48,816 nt of DNA from the NCBI GenBank assembly GCA_949291125.1, contig CASEUJ010000001.1:1-48816 (forward strand), written 5' to 3'. A program made the translations under genes and the position numbers. The notes beneath the pieces are model-generated. The model saw only the letters and a program-made list of their open reading frames with translations. It was not told where the DNA came from and ran no database searches. This stretch comes from an uncultured Ruminococcus sp. (lineage in GTDB: Bacteria > Bacillota > Clostridia > Oscillospirales > Ruminococcaceae). This document shows positions 41,317-48,816 of the stretch, piece after piece. The first letter of the stretch is position 1. Every line of letters starts with the position of its first letter.

Positions 41317-42399
41317 TCAGTCTCCGAACGAAACGCCCAGATTTCGGGCAGTCTGAACCAGCTGATCTTCAGGCTGGACAAACTTGGTCTTGCCGGCAAC
41401 GTCATCCAGCTTGTTGGCAGTGATCTCGCCGCCGACCTTGGCAACTGTCATGCCATAACACTGTTTCTGAATCAGCTGTGCCGCATAGACACCGAACTGT
41501 GTCGCCAAAATGCGATCATAGGCACTGGGGCTTCCGCCGCGAAGCATATGTCCGGGTACACAGACACGTGCTTCCAAACCGGTCATCTGGTTAATTTGGG
41601 CGGCAATGCGGTTGGTGGCGGTGGTGATACCCGCCTCCGCACGACGCTTTGCACGCTCTTTCTTCTTAAGCTTTGCCTCGTCCTTATCGAAACAGCCTTC
41701 TGCTACGGCAATGATAGAGAAGTTCTTGCCGCTTTCATTACGTTTAAGCACAGACTTACATACTTTTTCAATATCATAGGGAATTTCAGGAATGAGGATA
41801 ATATCCGCACCGCCAGCAATTCCGGCGTTCAGAGTGAGCCAGCCCGCCTTATTGCCCATGATCTCGCAGAGCAGAATTCGCGAATGACTACTAGCGGTAG
41901 TGTGAAGACGATCGAGCGCGTCGGTGGCGATATCCACCGCCGTATGAAAGCCGAAGGTCACATCTGTGCCGTAAATATCGTTATCGATGGTCTTGGGCAG
42001 ACCAATGACATTGAGCCCTTCATCAGCCAAAAGCTTTGAAGTCTTGTGGGTACCGTTGCCACCAAGCGTCAGAAGGCAGTCAAGCTTTTGCGCCTGATAG
42101 GTCTTTTTCATATTCTTGACCTTGTCCACATTATCGTCGCCAATGACCTTCATCATCTTAAACGGCTGGCGCTTGGTGCCGAGGATTGTGCCTCCACGAG
42201 TCAGAATGCCAGAAAAATCATCAAGCTTCATCTCTTTGCAGATATTATGGATCAGGCCGTAATAGCCGTCAGACACGCCGACGATCTCAACATTCTCTGT
42301 GCCAAGCATTTCATAACACGCCTTCGCCACGCCGCGTATGGTGGCATTGAGCCCAGGGCAGTCGCCGCCGCTGGTGAGTATTCCGATTCTGTGTTTCAT
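41317..42399 (-). CDS. pfkA: 6-phosphofructokinase (unusual active-site combination)
   Basis: A 360-residue PFK making fructose-1,6-bisphosphate. N-terminal TSGGDCPGLNATIRG (9-23), GTKR (74-77), substrate loop PKTIDNDI (135-142), MGNKAGWLTL and PGHMLRGGSPSAYDR. The phosphate-donor loop reads GGNGT (113-117), where E. coli has GGDGS, and Lys 136 replaces the Gly 124 of ATP enzymes. Lys there marks PPi-dependent PFKs, while Gly 116 fits ATP enzymes, so the donor is uncertain. Start at 42399 has GGAGG 9 bases ahead. Own promoter at 42591-42619. Confidence 0.93.
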   Translation of the reverse strand: MKHRIGILTSGGDCPGLNATIRGVAKACYEMLGTENVEIVGVSDGYYGLIHNICKEMKLDDFSGILTRGGTILGTKRQPFKMMKVIGDDNVDKVKNMKKTYQAQKLDCLLTLGGNGTHKTSKLLADEGLNVIGLPKTIDNDIYGTDVTFGFHTAVDIATDALDRLHTTASSHSRILLCEIMGNKAGWLTLNAGIAGGADIILIPEIPYDIEKVCKSVLKRNESGKNFSIIAVAEGCFDKDEAKLKKKERAKRRAEAGITTATNRIAAQINQMTGLEARVCVPGHMLRGGSPSAYDRILATQFGVYAAQLIQKQCYGMTVAKVGGEITANKLDDVAGKTKFVQPEDQLVQTARNLGVSFGD

Positions 42400-42590
42400 T
42401 TGGATCATCCTCCATCATATCAGGTTTTCTGCGGTATCTGCCACAGATTGTTCGTCCAATAAAACCGTACAAATAGCATGCCCTCAGCCGGGCAGATCAT
42501 ACGCATCTGTCGAAAGTGATGCGATGTCGTATGGAATAGTTTTAGACGACACCACACAAAAAATTGTGTTATGTTACCTCTATTTTCTTT

Positions 42591-42619
42591 ATTATATCAT
42601 TCCAGAACGGCGCTGTCAA
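42591..42619 (-). promoter_or_regulatory. Consensus promoter of pfk
   Basis: TTGACA (42614-42619), a 17-base spacer, TATAAT (42591-42596) on the minus strand. Confidence 0.88.
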
Positions 42620-42745
42620 GCATTCTGATACGACAGATTTCAGAAATTCTTAAGATCTGTAGTTCGAAGTGTCAAAAACATCTTTCAAGCAACCCTAATA
42701 CAAAGCAATCATTTGAAATTTCAGATTATTCAAAAGCAAAGCACA

Positions 42746-42785
42746 AAAAGGTCGCTTTCTGCCCAAAGCAGCCAAACGACCTTTT
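42746..42785 (-). terminator. Terminator after pflA
   Basis: AAAAGGTCG (42746-42754) pairs perfectly with CGACCTTTT (42777-42785); T-run on the minus strand. Confidence 0.82.
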
Positions 42786-42818
42786 ATGTTAAAAATTCAC
42801 GAATATCGATTAATTACT

Positions 42819-43571
42819 TTACTTATTCATATCGTCGCGAATACGTGCCTTCAGCCCCTCCATGATGATCCCTTTTGCTTCAATCGCCTGTTCCTTTGTT
42901 GCCGGCTCAATGCCATGCAGCGGATAAGGGATCCCTAAGTTTTCATACTTCACTTCACCCATGGTGTGGTAAGGCAATACATCAAGTGCTTTCAGATTAT
43001 CGAGCCCGCCAATGAAATAGCCGAGCTCATACAGATACTTTTCATTCAAAGTAATCCCCGGCACAACTACATGGCGAATCCAGACGTCGATCTTCTTTTC
43101 CTTCAGATATTCTGCAAAGGCAAGAATCTGTGTATTCGGCTGTTTAGTTAATTTCAGATGCTCATCCGGATCAATATGCTTAATATCCAGCATTACAAGA
43201 TCTGTTGATTCCATCAGCCGGTCAAATGCCGCACGGTTTTCCTCCCGAAATGTAATTCCGGATGTATCAAGACAGGTATGAATCCCACGCTTTTTTGCTT
43301 TCTCAAAGAGTTCAGTCAGAAACTCCATTTGTAACAACGGCTCACCACCCGTTGCTGTAATGCCGCCACCATGTAAAAACGACTTGACGCCCTCATATTC
43401 CTTCAGCAACGACTCTACAGTTCTGAGATTATTGATACCACCCGGTTCCCACGTATCCGGATTGTGGCAATACAAGCATCGCATCGGACATCCCTGAAAA
43501 AAAATCACAAAGCGAATACCGGGTCCATCGACAGTGCCAAAACTTTCGGTCGAGTGAATATGTCCTTCCAT
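42819..43571 (-). CDS. pflA: Pyruvate formate-lyase activating enzyme
   Basis: A 250-residue radical SAM enzyme that installs the glycyl radical on PFL. The cluster motif is CPMRCLYC (Cys 28, 32, 35), preceded by FGTVDGPGIRFVIF, and the SAM motif is TGGEPLLQ (about 72-79). Length equals the family norm (246). The ribosome site AAAAGGAGGAAG is right before ATG at 43571. It ends the pfl cluster; its target Gly is on the separate 79-residue subunit at 43689-43928, 117 bases upstream. Confidence 0.97.
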   Translation of the reverse strand: MEGHIHSTESFGTVDGPGIRFVIFFQGCPMRCLYCHNPDTWEPGGINNLRTVESLLKEYEGVKSFLHGGGITATGGEPLLQMEFLTELFEKAKKRGIHTCLDTSGITFREENRAAFDRLMESTDLVMLDIKHIDPDEHLKLTKQPNTQILAFAEYLKEKKIDVWIRHVVVPGITLNEKYLYELGYFIGGLDNLKALDVLPYHTMGEVKYENLGIPYPLHGIEPATKEQAIEAKGIIMEGLKARIRDDMNK

Positions 43572-43602
43572 AGCTTCCTCCTTTTGAATTTCAGATACAA
43601 CA

Positions 43603-43629
43603 ATGGGCGCACAACCTCTGTACGCCCAT
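43603..43629 (-). terminator. Weak hairpin between grcA and pflA
   Basis: ATGGGCG (43603-43609) pairs with CGCCCAT (43623-43629) around a 13-base loop. The downstream TGTTGT is not a full T-run, so it may only attenuate pflA transcription. Confidence 0.5.
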
Positions 43630-43688
43630 CGTAAATACATGACTTTTTCATGTGCACCGGCAAAATTCTACCGGACACTCTGCACGAC

Positions 43689-43928
43689 TTAGAGTGCGCC
43701 GTGGAATGTTCTGCTGATAACGTCATCCTGCTGTTCTTTCGTCAGCTTGATGAAGTTTACAGCATAGCCGCTGACACGGATTGTCAGCTGCGGATACTTT
43801 TCCGGGTGCTGCTGTGCATCCAGCAGTGTATCACGGTTCAGAACGTTTACATTCAGGTGGTGACCGCCTTTTTCAGCATAGCCATCAAGCAGTCCAACCA
43901 GATTTTCAATTTGCTTTTCGTTTGCCAT
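43689..43928 (-). CDS. grcA: Stand-alone glycyl-radical domain of pyruvate formate-lyase
   Basis: A 79-residue protein made only of the PFL C-terminal domain. It begins near [10 protein letters not shown], has [25 protein letters not shown] and the radical motif RVSGYAVNF, with Gly 54 as the radical site, and ends [12 protein letters not shown]. coli YfiD/GrcA (127 residues) is a spare part for damaged PFL; here the main PFL lacks this domain, so this is an obligate subunit. Start at 43928 has GGAGGAATT 5 bases ahead. It is not produced by a frameshift: it has its own ribosome site. Confidence 0.94.
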   Translation of the reverse strand: MANEKQIENLVGLLDGYAEKGGHHLNVNVLNRDTLLDAQQHPEKYPQLTIRVSGYAVNFIKLTKEQQDDVISRTFHGAL

Positions 43929-43976
43929 AATCAATTCCTCCTGTTAATTTTGGTGTGCGTTTGAGCAATTTTATGA

Positions 43977-44186
43977 TTATTCCTCATCCATCAGTTCAGT
44001 CGGCTGACAGCATGCCATGTTTCCCTTTGAGCAGTCCATACTGCGAAAGGTTTTGACATTCATGCCGTCCCCCATCAAGTCATCTTCTGAGATTGTCAGA
44101 TGACCACTGCCACTTTCCATAAGCTTTTCGATCATATCTACCAGCTCATCGGACTTGTCGTGTTCTTTGAGTTCGTGCTGTGCCAT
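43977..44186 (-). CDS. Unknown 69-residue protein inside the pfl cluster
   Basis: A 69-residue acidic protein between the PFL core and radical subunit. The ribosome site AAAGGGGG is 9 bases before ATG, so it is expressed. Residues 14-32 (ELVDMIEKLMESGSGHLTI) resemble the start of the radical domain ([19 protein letters not shown]): Leu, Val, Glu, Gly, His and Leu line up. The C-terminus differs, with Cys 52, 59, 60 and no RVSGY motif. It might dock on the core as a placeholder or regulator. No family recognised. Confidence 0.75.
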   Translation of the reverse strand: MAQHELKEHDKSDELVDMIEKLMESGSGHLTISEDDLMGDGMNVKTFRSMDCSKGNMACCQPTELMDEE

Positions 44187-44239
44187 GACGTGCGCCCCCT
44201 TTCTGAAATGCTGTGAGATCTGAAATAACGAAACCGTAA

Positions 44240-46327
44240 TTATTCCTTCTCCATTGCCTCACGGATGGATGCAATGTCAATATCGCCTGCGAATACAGCC
44301 GAATCCTTGCCAAGAGCATCCGGAATAATTGTGAAGGTATTGGAGATACCATCCTGTGCGTTCTTCCATGGCAGCTTTGCAACCGAGGCCAAGGATGCAG
44401 CAGCACCGTGTGTATCACGACCATGCATCGGGTTTGCGCCCGGAGCCAACGGCTGACCCTTCTTTCTGCCGTCCGGAGTGTTACCGGTCTTCTTACCATA
44501 TACAACGTTCGAAGTAATGGTCAGAATCGATGTAGTCGGAACACCACCTCTGTAGCAGTAGTTGCTGCGGATCATATCCATGAACTTATCCAGGATCTCA
44601 ACAGCGATCTTATCCACTCTGTCGTCGTTGTTACCATATTTCGGGAAGTCGCCTTCAACCTCAAAATCGGTTACAACACCATATTCATCACGAACACACT
44701 TTACCTTGGCATACTTGATCGCCGACAGGGAGTCTGCCACAACAGACATACCAGCGATACCGGTTGCGAAGTAACGCTTTACATCTCTGTCGTGCAGAGC
44801 CATCTGAAGTGCTTCGTAGCAGTACTTATCGTGCATGTAATGGATGCAATTGAGGGTATCTACATACAGCTTTGCCAGCCATGCCATCATGTCAGTATAC
44901 TTTTCCATGACATCATCATAATCGAGATAGTCGCCCTCTACCTTGCGGTACTTCGGACCCACCTGATTGTGCTTGCCGGTCTTCGGGTCGATTCTTTCAT
45001 CGACACCGCCGTTGATTGCATACAGCAGGCACTTTGCCAGGTTTGCACGTGCACCGAAGAACTGCATTTCCTTACCAACGCGCATCGAAGATACACAGCA
45101 AGCAATTGCATAGTCATCACCGTGTGTCACGCGCATCAGATCGTCGTTCTCATACTGGAACGAAGAAGTGTTAATAGACAGCTTTGCACAGTAGTGCTTA
45201 AATGCACTCGGCAGACGCTTCGACCACAGAACAGTCAGGTTCGGTTCCGGAGCTGTGCCGAGGTTCTCAAGAGTATGCAGATAACGGAAACTGTTCTTAG
45301 TAACAAGCGTTCTGCCATCAATGCCCATACCACCGATGGATTCCGTTACCCACTGCGGATCACCGGAGAACAGGGAGTTATACTCCGGCGTTCTTGCAAA
45401 CTTCACCATACGCAACTTCATAATGAAGTGGTCGATATATTCCTGTGCCTGTTCTTCTGTCAGAGTACCATTGTCGAGGTCACGCTGGATATAAATATCA
45501 AGGAAGGTGGAAGTACGACCTAAGCTCATTGCTGCGCCATTCTGATCCTTAACCGCGCCAAGGTATGCAAAATAAGTCCACTGAATTGCTTCGTGTGCGT
45601 TTGTTGCCGGTCCAGAAATATCATAGCCATACTTTGCAGCCATGTTCTTCAGAGCCTTCAACGCCTTAATTTGATCTGCCAGTTCTTCACGCAGACGGAT
45701 CTTTTCTTCCGTCATAGTACCACAGGTCACAGCCTTCTGGTAATTCTTATCTTCGATCAGGCGATCTACGCCATACAGTGCAACACGACGATAGTCACCA
45801 ATGATACGACCACGACCATAAGCATCCGGCAGACCGGTGATGATGGCGTTGTGACGAGCCGCACGCATTTCCGGTGTATATACATCGAATACGCCCTCGT
45901 TGTGTGTTTTTCTGTAGTGCTTGAAGATATAGCTGATCTCCGGATCTACTTTATAGCCATAGGATTCACATGCTGTTTCAGCCATGCGGATACCGCCGAA
46001 CGGCTGGAGAGAACGCTTGAGCGGCTTGTCGGTCTGTAAGCCTACGATTTTTTCAAGTTCCTTGTGGATATAGCCCGCGTCATGCGAGTCAACTGTAGAA
46101 ACAATTTTGGTATCCATATCCAGAACGCCGCCGTTTTCGCGCTCTTTCTGGAACAGATCCATCACTTCGCTCCAAAGTGTCTTTGTTGCTTCTGTCGGTT
46201 CTGCCAAGAAGCTTTCGTCACCCTCATACGGCGTGTAGTTCTTCTGGATGAAGTCGCGGACATCGATGGATGTTTCCCATGCGCCGCCGACGAAACCTTC
46301 CCATGCATTTACCATAGTCTCTGCCAT
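44240..46327 (-). CDS. pflB: Pyruvate formate-lyase core subunit lacking the glycyl-radical domain
   Basis: A 695-residue formate acetyltransferase core that splits pyruvate with CoA into acetyl-CoA and formate. The catalytic Cys pair is Cys 410-411 (IACCVSSM), followed by [11 protein letters not shown]. Late regions [20 protein letters not shown] and [11 protein letters not shown] are present, up to [16 protein letters not shown]. There it stops (EAMEKE), exactly where the glycyl-radical domain of the 760-residue E. coli enzyme begins. The missing part is at 43689-43928. Start at 46327 has AAAGGGGAG 8 bases ahead. Consensus promoter at 46470-46498. Confidence 0.96.
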   Translation of the reverse strand: MAETMVNAWEGFVGGAWETSIDVRDFIQKNYTPYEGDESFLAEPTEATKTLWSEVMDLFQKERENGGVLDMDTKIVSTVDSHDAGYIHKELEKIVGLQTDKPLKRSLQPFGGIRMAETACESYGYKVDPEISYIFKHYRKTHNEGVFDVYTPEMRAARHNAIITGLPDAYGRGRIIGDYRRVALYGVDRLIEDKNYQKAVTCGTMTEEKIRLREELADQIKALKALKNMAAKYGYDISGPATNAHEAIQWTYFAYLGAVKDQNGAAMSLGRTSTFLDIYIQRDLDNGTLTEEQAQEYIDHFIMKLRMVKFARTPEYNSLFSGDPQWVTESIGGMGIDGRTLVTKNSFRYLHTLENLGTAPEPNLTVLWSKRLPSAFKHYCAKLSINTSSFQYENDDLMRVTHGDDYAIACCVSSMRVGKEMQFFGARANLAKCLLYAINGGVDERIDPKTGKHNQVGPKYRKVEGDYLDYDDVMEKYTDMMAWLAKLYVDTLNCIHYMHDKYCYEALQMALHDRDVKRYFATGIAGMSVVADSLSAIKYAKVKCVRDEYGVVTDFEVEGDFPKYGNNDDRVDKIAVEILDKFMDMIRSNYCYRGGVPTTSILTITSNVVYGKKTGNTPDGRKKGQPLAPGANPMHGRDTHGAAASLASVAKLPWKNAQDGISNTFTIIPDALGKDSAVFAGDIDIASIREAMEKE

Positions 46328-46345
46328 TTTAAAGATCTCCCCTTT

Positions 46346-46389
46346 GCTGGATGATCCAGCGGAATTAAAAATTAGATTTGTCACAAATC
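46346..46389. promoter_or_regulatory. Paired palindromes in the pflB leader
   Basis: GCTGGATGATCCAGC (46346-46360) and GATTTGTCACAAATC (46375-46389) are perfect dyads with one central base. They lie just upstream of the pflB ribosome site; they could be operators or small RNA hairpins. Confidence 0.5.
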
Positions 46390-46437
46390 ACAGCTATGTC
46401 TACCGCAAAAAATTCGTCATTTTTTCATAGGTGTCCT

Positions 46438-46451
46438 GCTGTTTTCACAGC
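46438..46451. promoter_or_regulatory. Operator-like palindrome after the pflB promoter
   Basis: GCTGT-TTTC-ACAGC, about 19 bases after the -10. It is placed where a repressor could block pflB transcription. The regulator is unknown. Confidence 0.45.
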
Positions 46452-46469
46452 TGTATTTGACCTGTCTTA

Positions 46470-46498
46470 ATAATAACATATCTCAACAAGTATGTCAA
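46470..46498 (-). promoter_or_regulatory. Consensus promoter of the pfl cluster
   Basis: TTGACA (46493-46498), 17-base spacer, TATTAT (46470-46475) on the minus strand. Leader about 135 bases. Confidence 0.86.
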
Positions 46499-46645
46499 TA
46501 GCTTTCGCAAAATTTCCCGAAAAATTTTTTTGGTTTTGCTTTGCTTTCAATGGTAATCTGCATAGTTTTCATTGCATTCTTAAAAAATAAAGGATATATC
46601 ATTCTTTTATTTGATTTTTAAAAAGAAAAGGGCATATAAGGCATC

Positions 46646-46674
46646 TTGACCGTTAAAAAAAATCATGCTATACT
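46646..46674 (+). promoter_or_regulatory. Promoter of the LD-carboxypeptidase gene
   Basis: TTGACC (46646-46651), 17-base spacer, TGC-TATACT (46669-46674). Confidence 0.8.
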
Positions 46675-46721
46675 GTTTTCATCGATCATCTACATCCCAT
46701 CACTGAAAGGATGTTTTTCAA

Positions 46722-47585
46722 ATGCCCGAGAATTTCATTCGCTGCGCATACCTCTGTGGCTGTTCCGATGGCATTTCTCCGGAAAATCAAATGCCTAAAA
46801 CCGTACAAAACTTTCTGCAAAAGCAATTCGGCATAACATCAACCATTGCTTCTACGCTTTATTGTTCTCATGACGGCAAAACAACACTGCCGCAGGCACG
46901 TGCCGAAACGCTGCATAAGGCATTTTCCGACCCGGAGGTCGACGCCATCTTTGACCTTTCCGGCGGAGATGCAGCAAATGCGGTACTGGAACATCTTGAC
47001 TTCAATTTAATCTGCCACAATCCAAAGGCTTTTTTTGGATATAGTGACCTCTCAGTACTGCTTAATCCCCTCGCAGACGCCGGGTGTCCGGTCTTTTACT
47101 TTCAAGCGCGGTTTCTGGCGGAGAGCCATGCAAGTCGAATACATCTGAATGCTGTCCTGACTCAAAAAGCGGTCTGTCCGCTCACAGACTATCGTTTTTT
47201 ACAGGGCAACAAGTTACACGGCAAGCTTGTCGGGGGTAACATCCGCTGCACCCTAAAGCTTGTGGGTACGCCATGGCAGCCAGACTTCCGGGATAAAATT
47301 ATATTTTTAGAGAGCTTTTCCGGTGGACTCTCCCGCATGGAAACCATGTTATGGCAATACCGACATATTGGTGCCTTTCGTCAATGCCGGGGGATTTTAT
47401 TGGGGAATTTTACGGAGTTATCACAAAAACAGCAACTGGAGGAGCTATACCGGATGGTTCAGAAAATCGTCAGTGATCCGGCACTCCCTATCGCTGCTAC
47501 GACTCAAGTCGGACATCAGCCAGACTCCATTTGTCTGGCGTATCATGTGCCGCTATCTCTGCACCGAGAGGAGACAAACAGATGA
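46722..47585 (+). CDS. LD-carboxypeptidase (S66 family, MccF-like)
   Basis: A 287-residue serine peptidase of family S66, which trims murein tetrapeptides (LdcA) or inactivates microcin-like antibiotics (MccF). The nucleophile motif is FFGYSDLSVLL (Ser about 107), the catalytic Glu is in IIFLESFSGG (about 196) and the His in TQVGHQPDS (about 265). The ribosome site GAAAGGATG is 10 bases ahead. Its last codons overlap the next gene (ATGA). There is no signal peptide, so it acts in the cytoplasm, for muropeptide recycling or immunity. Confidence 0.92.
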   Translation: MPENFIRCAYLCGCSDGISPENQMPKTVQNFLQKQFGITSTIASTLYCSHDGKTTLPQARAETLHKAFSDPEVDAIFDLSGGDAANAVLEHLDFNLICHNPKAFFGYSDLSVLLNPLADAGCPVFYFQARFLAESHASRIHLNAVLTQKAVCPLTDYRFLQGNKLHGKLVGGNIRCTLKLVGTPWQPDFRDKIIFLESFSGGLSRMETMLWQYRHIGAFRQCRGILLGNFTELSQKQQLEELYRMVQKIVSDPALPIAATTQVGHQPDSICLAYHVPLSLHREETNR

Positions 47586-48118
47586 AACAGTGCTGTTTTC
47601 AGCTGAGCCGCGGCGTCTTTTTTATCACGCTGTGCGGACTCATCGGGTGGTGTTATGAGACGATTCTGACATCTATTTTATGGGAGCGATTCTGTGGCTT
47701 CTTTGCACGGGGATTTTTGCATGTGCCGGTCTGTCCCATCTATGGCTTTTTCGCGCTGATGCTCCTTGCAATTTTCCAGATCCCATTTCTTCGACGGCTG
47801 CGCAGCTGGAAATATGCTGCCGCTGTGTTCCTGATCGGGACAACCGTCAGCACGGTACTGGAATTGATCTCCAGCTATCTGCTGGAGTGGATACTCGGCG
47901 TATCCCTCTGGAGCTATGCCGATTGGTGGCTGAACTTTGAAGGGCGCATTTCTCTTTTCAGCAGCCTTTTGTTCGGCGGATTGGCGTTAGCGTTATTTTT
48001 CGGTGTACTACCATTATTTTTCTGGATGGAAAAGAAACTTTCCCTAGAATGGCGGTTTGTGATCGGGTTTAGCTGCGGTGCAGTGCTGATTATCGATCTC
48101 ATCCTTACCCTGATATAA
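47582..48118 (+). CDS. Putative ABC-transporter-type IV membrane protein (PF06541)
   Basis: A 178-residue polytopic protein with about five membrane helices. GLIGWCYETI (about 19-28) and the later FFARGFLHVPVCPIYGFFAL stretch (in parts, about 40-59) match PF06541, in which the GWxxE and RGFL..P..PIYG motifs are fixed. The start at 47582 overlaps the previous stop as ATGA, with GAGGAG ahead, so the two are translationally coupled. Function is unknown despite the family name; no ATPase is near. Confidence 0.9.
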   Translation: MKQCCFQLSRGVFFITLCGLIGWCYETILTSILWERFCGFFARGFLHVPVCPIYGFFALMLLAIFQIPFLRRLRSWKYAAAVFLIGTTVSTVLELISSYLLEWILGVSLWSYADWWLNFEGRISLFSSLLFGGLALALFFGVLPLFFWMEKKLSLEWRFVIGFSCGAVLIIDLILTLI

Positions 48119-48119
48119 C

Positions 48120-48170
48120 AAAAAGACTGCTCAAGCCTTGGCGATCACACCTAGGTGCAGCGGTCTTTTT
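48120..48170. terminator. Bidirectional terminator between PF06541 and anion transporter genes
   Basis: AAAAAGACTGCT (48120-48131) pairs with AGCGGTCTTTTT (48159-48170), 12 bp with one G-U. A and T flanks act in both directions. Confidence 0.88.
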
Positions 48171-48816
48171 CACGAGATCGCCATACCGCTTGCCGCCAAC
48201 AACAATAACGCCAGCAACCCGAAGTTCACCAAGGAAAATACTGCTAAATAGTACCTATTCACAGACAAATGTGATTTGCTATAAAACTGATAGGAAATCA
48301 GACTCGCCAAAGAGGCAATGGGTGTACCCATACCCCCAATATTGACTCCGAGCAACAATGCTCGCGCCTGATCGGTAAAGCCGGCAAGCATGACAGCCGC
48401 CGGGACATTGCTGATACACTGGGACACAAGCGCAGAGATAACCATTTCCTGTCCTGCTATAATACTTTGCAAAAAGTCCCGGATGACATCGATTCGTGCC
48501 AAGTTGCCGACAAATATAAAAAAGCAGACAAAGGTCGCAAGAAGCGCATAGTCCACCTTTCCGAACAACTTACGATTGAGCACCAGCGCCATTCCCACGA
48601 TCATAAGCAAACACGCCCAGTCCGGTATCCACCGGAACACTGTGGCAAGACAACACAAAAACATCACACCATATCCCAGCACATGGCCTTTCGGTATTGT
48701 CACCGAATTAGTCAGATTCGCTCGACAAAGCTCCTTCGGCAGCACCAGACAAAGTACTGCCAGACAGACAAAACTAATCAGCCCTACAGGCAAAAGCGTC
48801 TGAAGGAAAGTGCCGG
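48170..48816 (-). CDS. ArsB/NhaD-type anion or cation transporter, C-terminal part (cut by window edge)
   Basis: The C-terminal 215 or so residues of a polytopic transporter of the ion transporter (IT) superfamily (ArsB/CitM/SLC13-like). The frame stays open to the window edge; the TTG at 48793 is not a start. Hallmarks are the hairpin loop SQCISNVPAAVMLAGF (the conserved SNxPA motif), and GVNIGGMGTPIASLASLISYQFY, which matches the second conserved region. Six hydrophobic segments are seen. The substrate is not clear; members export arsenite or import dicarboxylates. It ends at the terminator shared with the PF06541 gene. Confidence 0.85.
   Translation of the reverse strand, partial: GTFLQTLLPVGLISFVCLAVLCLVLPKELCRANLTNSVTIPKGHVLGYGVMFLCCLATVFRWIPDWACLLMIVGMALVLNRKLFGKVDYALLATFVCFFIFVGNLARIDVIRDFLQSIIAGQEMVISALVSQCISNVPAAVMLAGFTDQARALLLGVNIGGMGTPIASLASLISYQFYSKSHLSVNRYYLAVFSLVNFGLLALLLLAASGMAIS

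Larger units (their letters stand above)
42400..42818. other. Intergenic region pfk / pflA
   Basis: It holds the pfk promoter (42591-42619), a pfk leader of about 185 bases with a hairpin built from CATAC/GTATG and GCATC/GATGC (about 42496-42532), and the pflA terminator (42746-42785). No gene is supported. Confidence 0.6.
46328..46721. other. Divergent intergenic region pflB / LD-carboxypeptidase
   Basis: It holds the pflB promoter and leader with three dyads (46346-46451) and the promoter of the next plus-strand gene (46646-46674). The AT-rich middle (46500-46640) shows nothing else I can name. Confidence 0.65.

Noticed and set aside
42508-42514. TGTCGAA (0A box-like) in the pfk leader
   Set aside because: It lies about 80 bases downstream of the promoter and inside a leader hairpin; a 7-base match is expected by chance in a window of this size.
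43689-44242. Frameshift or sequencing error separating PFL from its radical domain
   Set aside because: An entire 69-codon gene with its own ribosome site lies between, and the radical-domain gene has a further strong ribosome site and ATG.
1-48816. CRISPR arrays, IS elements, prophage or integron
   Set aside because: No regularly spaced direct repeats, transposase, integrase or terminase sequences were seen; only one decayed locus.

Overview
The window comes from an anaerobic, low-to-middle GC Firmicute of the Clostridia, most likely a fibre-degrading Ruminococcus-like member of the Oscillospiraceae. The evidence is a Clostridia-type Spo0A, adjacent sipL and spoIVA, a GH5 cellulase, a dockerin remnant, pyruvate formate-lyase, PduL, and consensus AGGAGG ribosome sites. 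Species placement is inference. Many promoters carry an extended -10 (TGnTATAAT).

Layout. 1-140: end of a tRNA cluster (Val, Asp, minus strand). 494-6752: plus-strand genes: ychF, a MATE exporter, then a PHP phosphatase / Lrp regulator / aminotransferase / ispE run. 6829-10112: MFS transporter, small membrane protein, phosphoglucomutase. 10448-13494: sipL-spoIVA, the spore-coat basement pair. 13577-18160: a seven-gene minus-strand redox operon (Fe-S flavoprotein, acetyltransferase, Fe-alcohol dehydrogenase, CMD protein, cupin, aldo/keto reductase, flavodoxin) facing a divergent LysR gene. 19568-24319: yceD-rpmF-der-plsY-gpsA-lysR, translation plus phospholipid synthesis. 24443-28575: P-loop protein, pgi, a DacF-like protein that has lost its catalytic motifs, a 60-residue protein, and a cytidylate-kinase-like protein. 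28789-33614: lipoprotein GH5 cellulase, pduL, CPBP protease, Nudix hydrolase. 33671-36382: DUF4363, DUF421, GtrA and corA, the last behind a 15-codon leader peptide. 36632-39260: minimal sufC-sufB and spo0A. 39542-40484: a decayed NlpC/P60 plus dockerin locus with a divergent XRE regulator. 40527-46327: DUF1624 membrane protein, pfk, pflA, and a split pyruvate formate-lyase. 46722-48816: LD-carboxypeptidase, a PF06541 membrane protein, and an anion-transporter gene cut by the window edge.

How it fits together. Sugars from cellulose enter glycolysis (pgcA, pgi, pfk). Pyruvate is cleaved by PFL to formate and acetyl-CoA, which PduL can convert to acetyl-phosphate. The most interesting points are: (i) a PFL whose glycyl-radical domain is a separate 79-residue protein, with a 69-residue unknown protein encoded between core and radical subunit; (ii) a corA leader encoding an Asp-Pro-Tyr-Pro peptide followed by two mutually exclusive hairpins, one hiding the corA ribosome site, as in MgtL-type magnesium control; (iii) a DacF homologue lacking all three catalytic motifs; (iv) spo0A with a 0A box next to its own promoter. 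No CRISPR array, intact IS element or prophage was seen.
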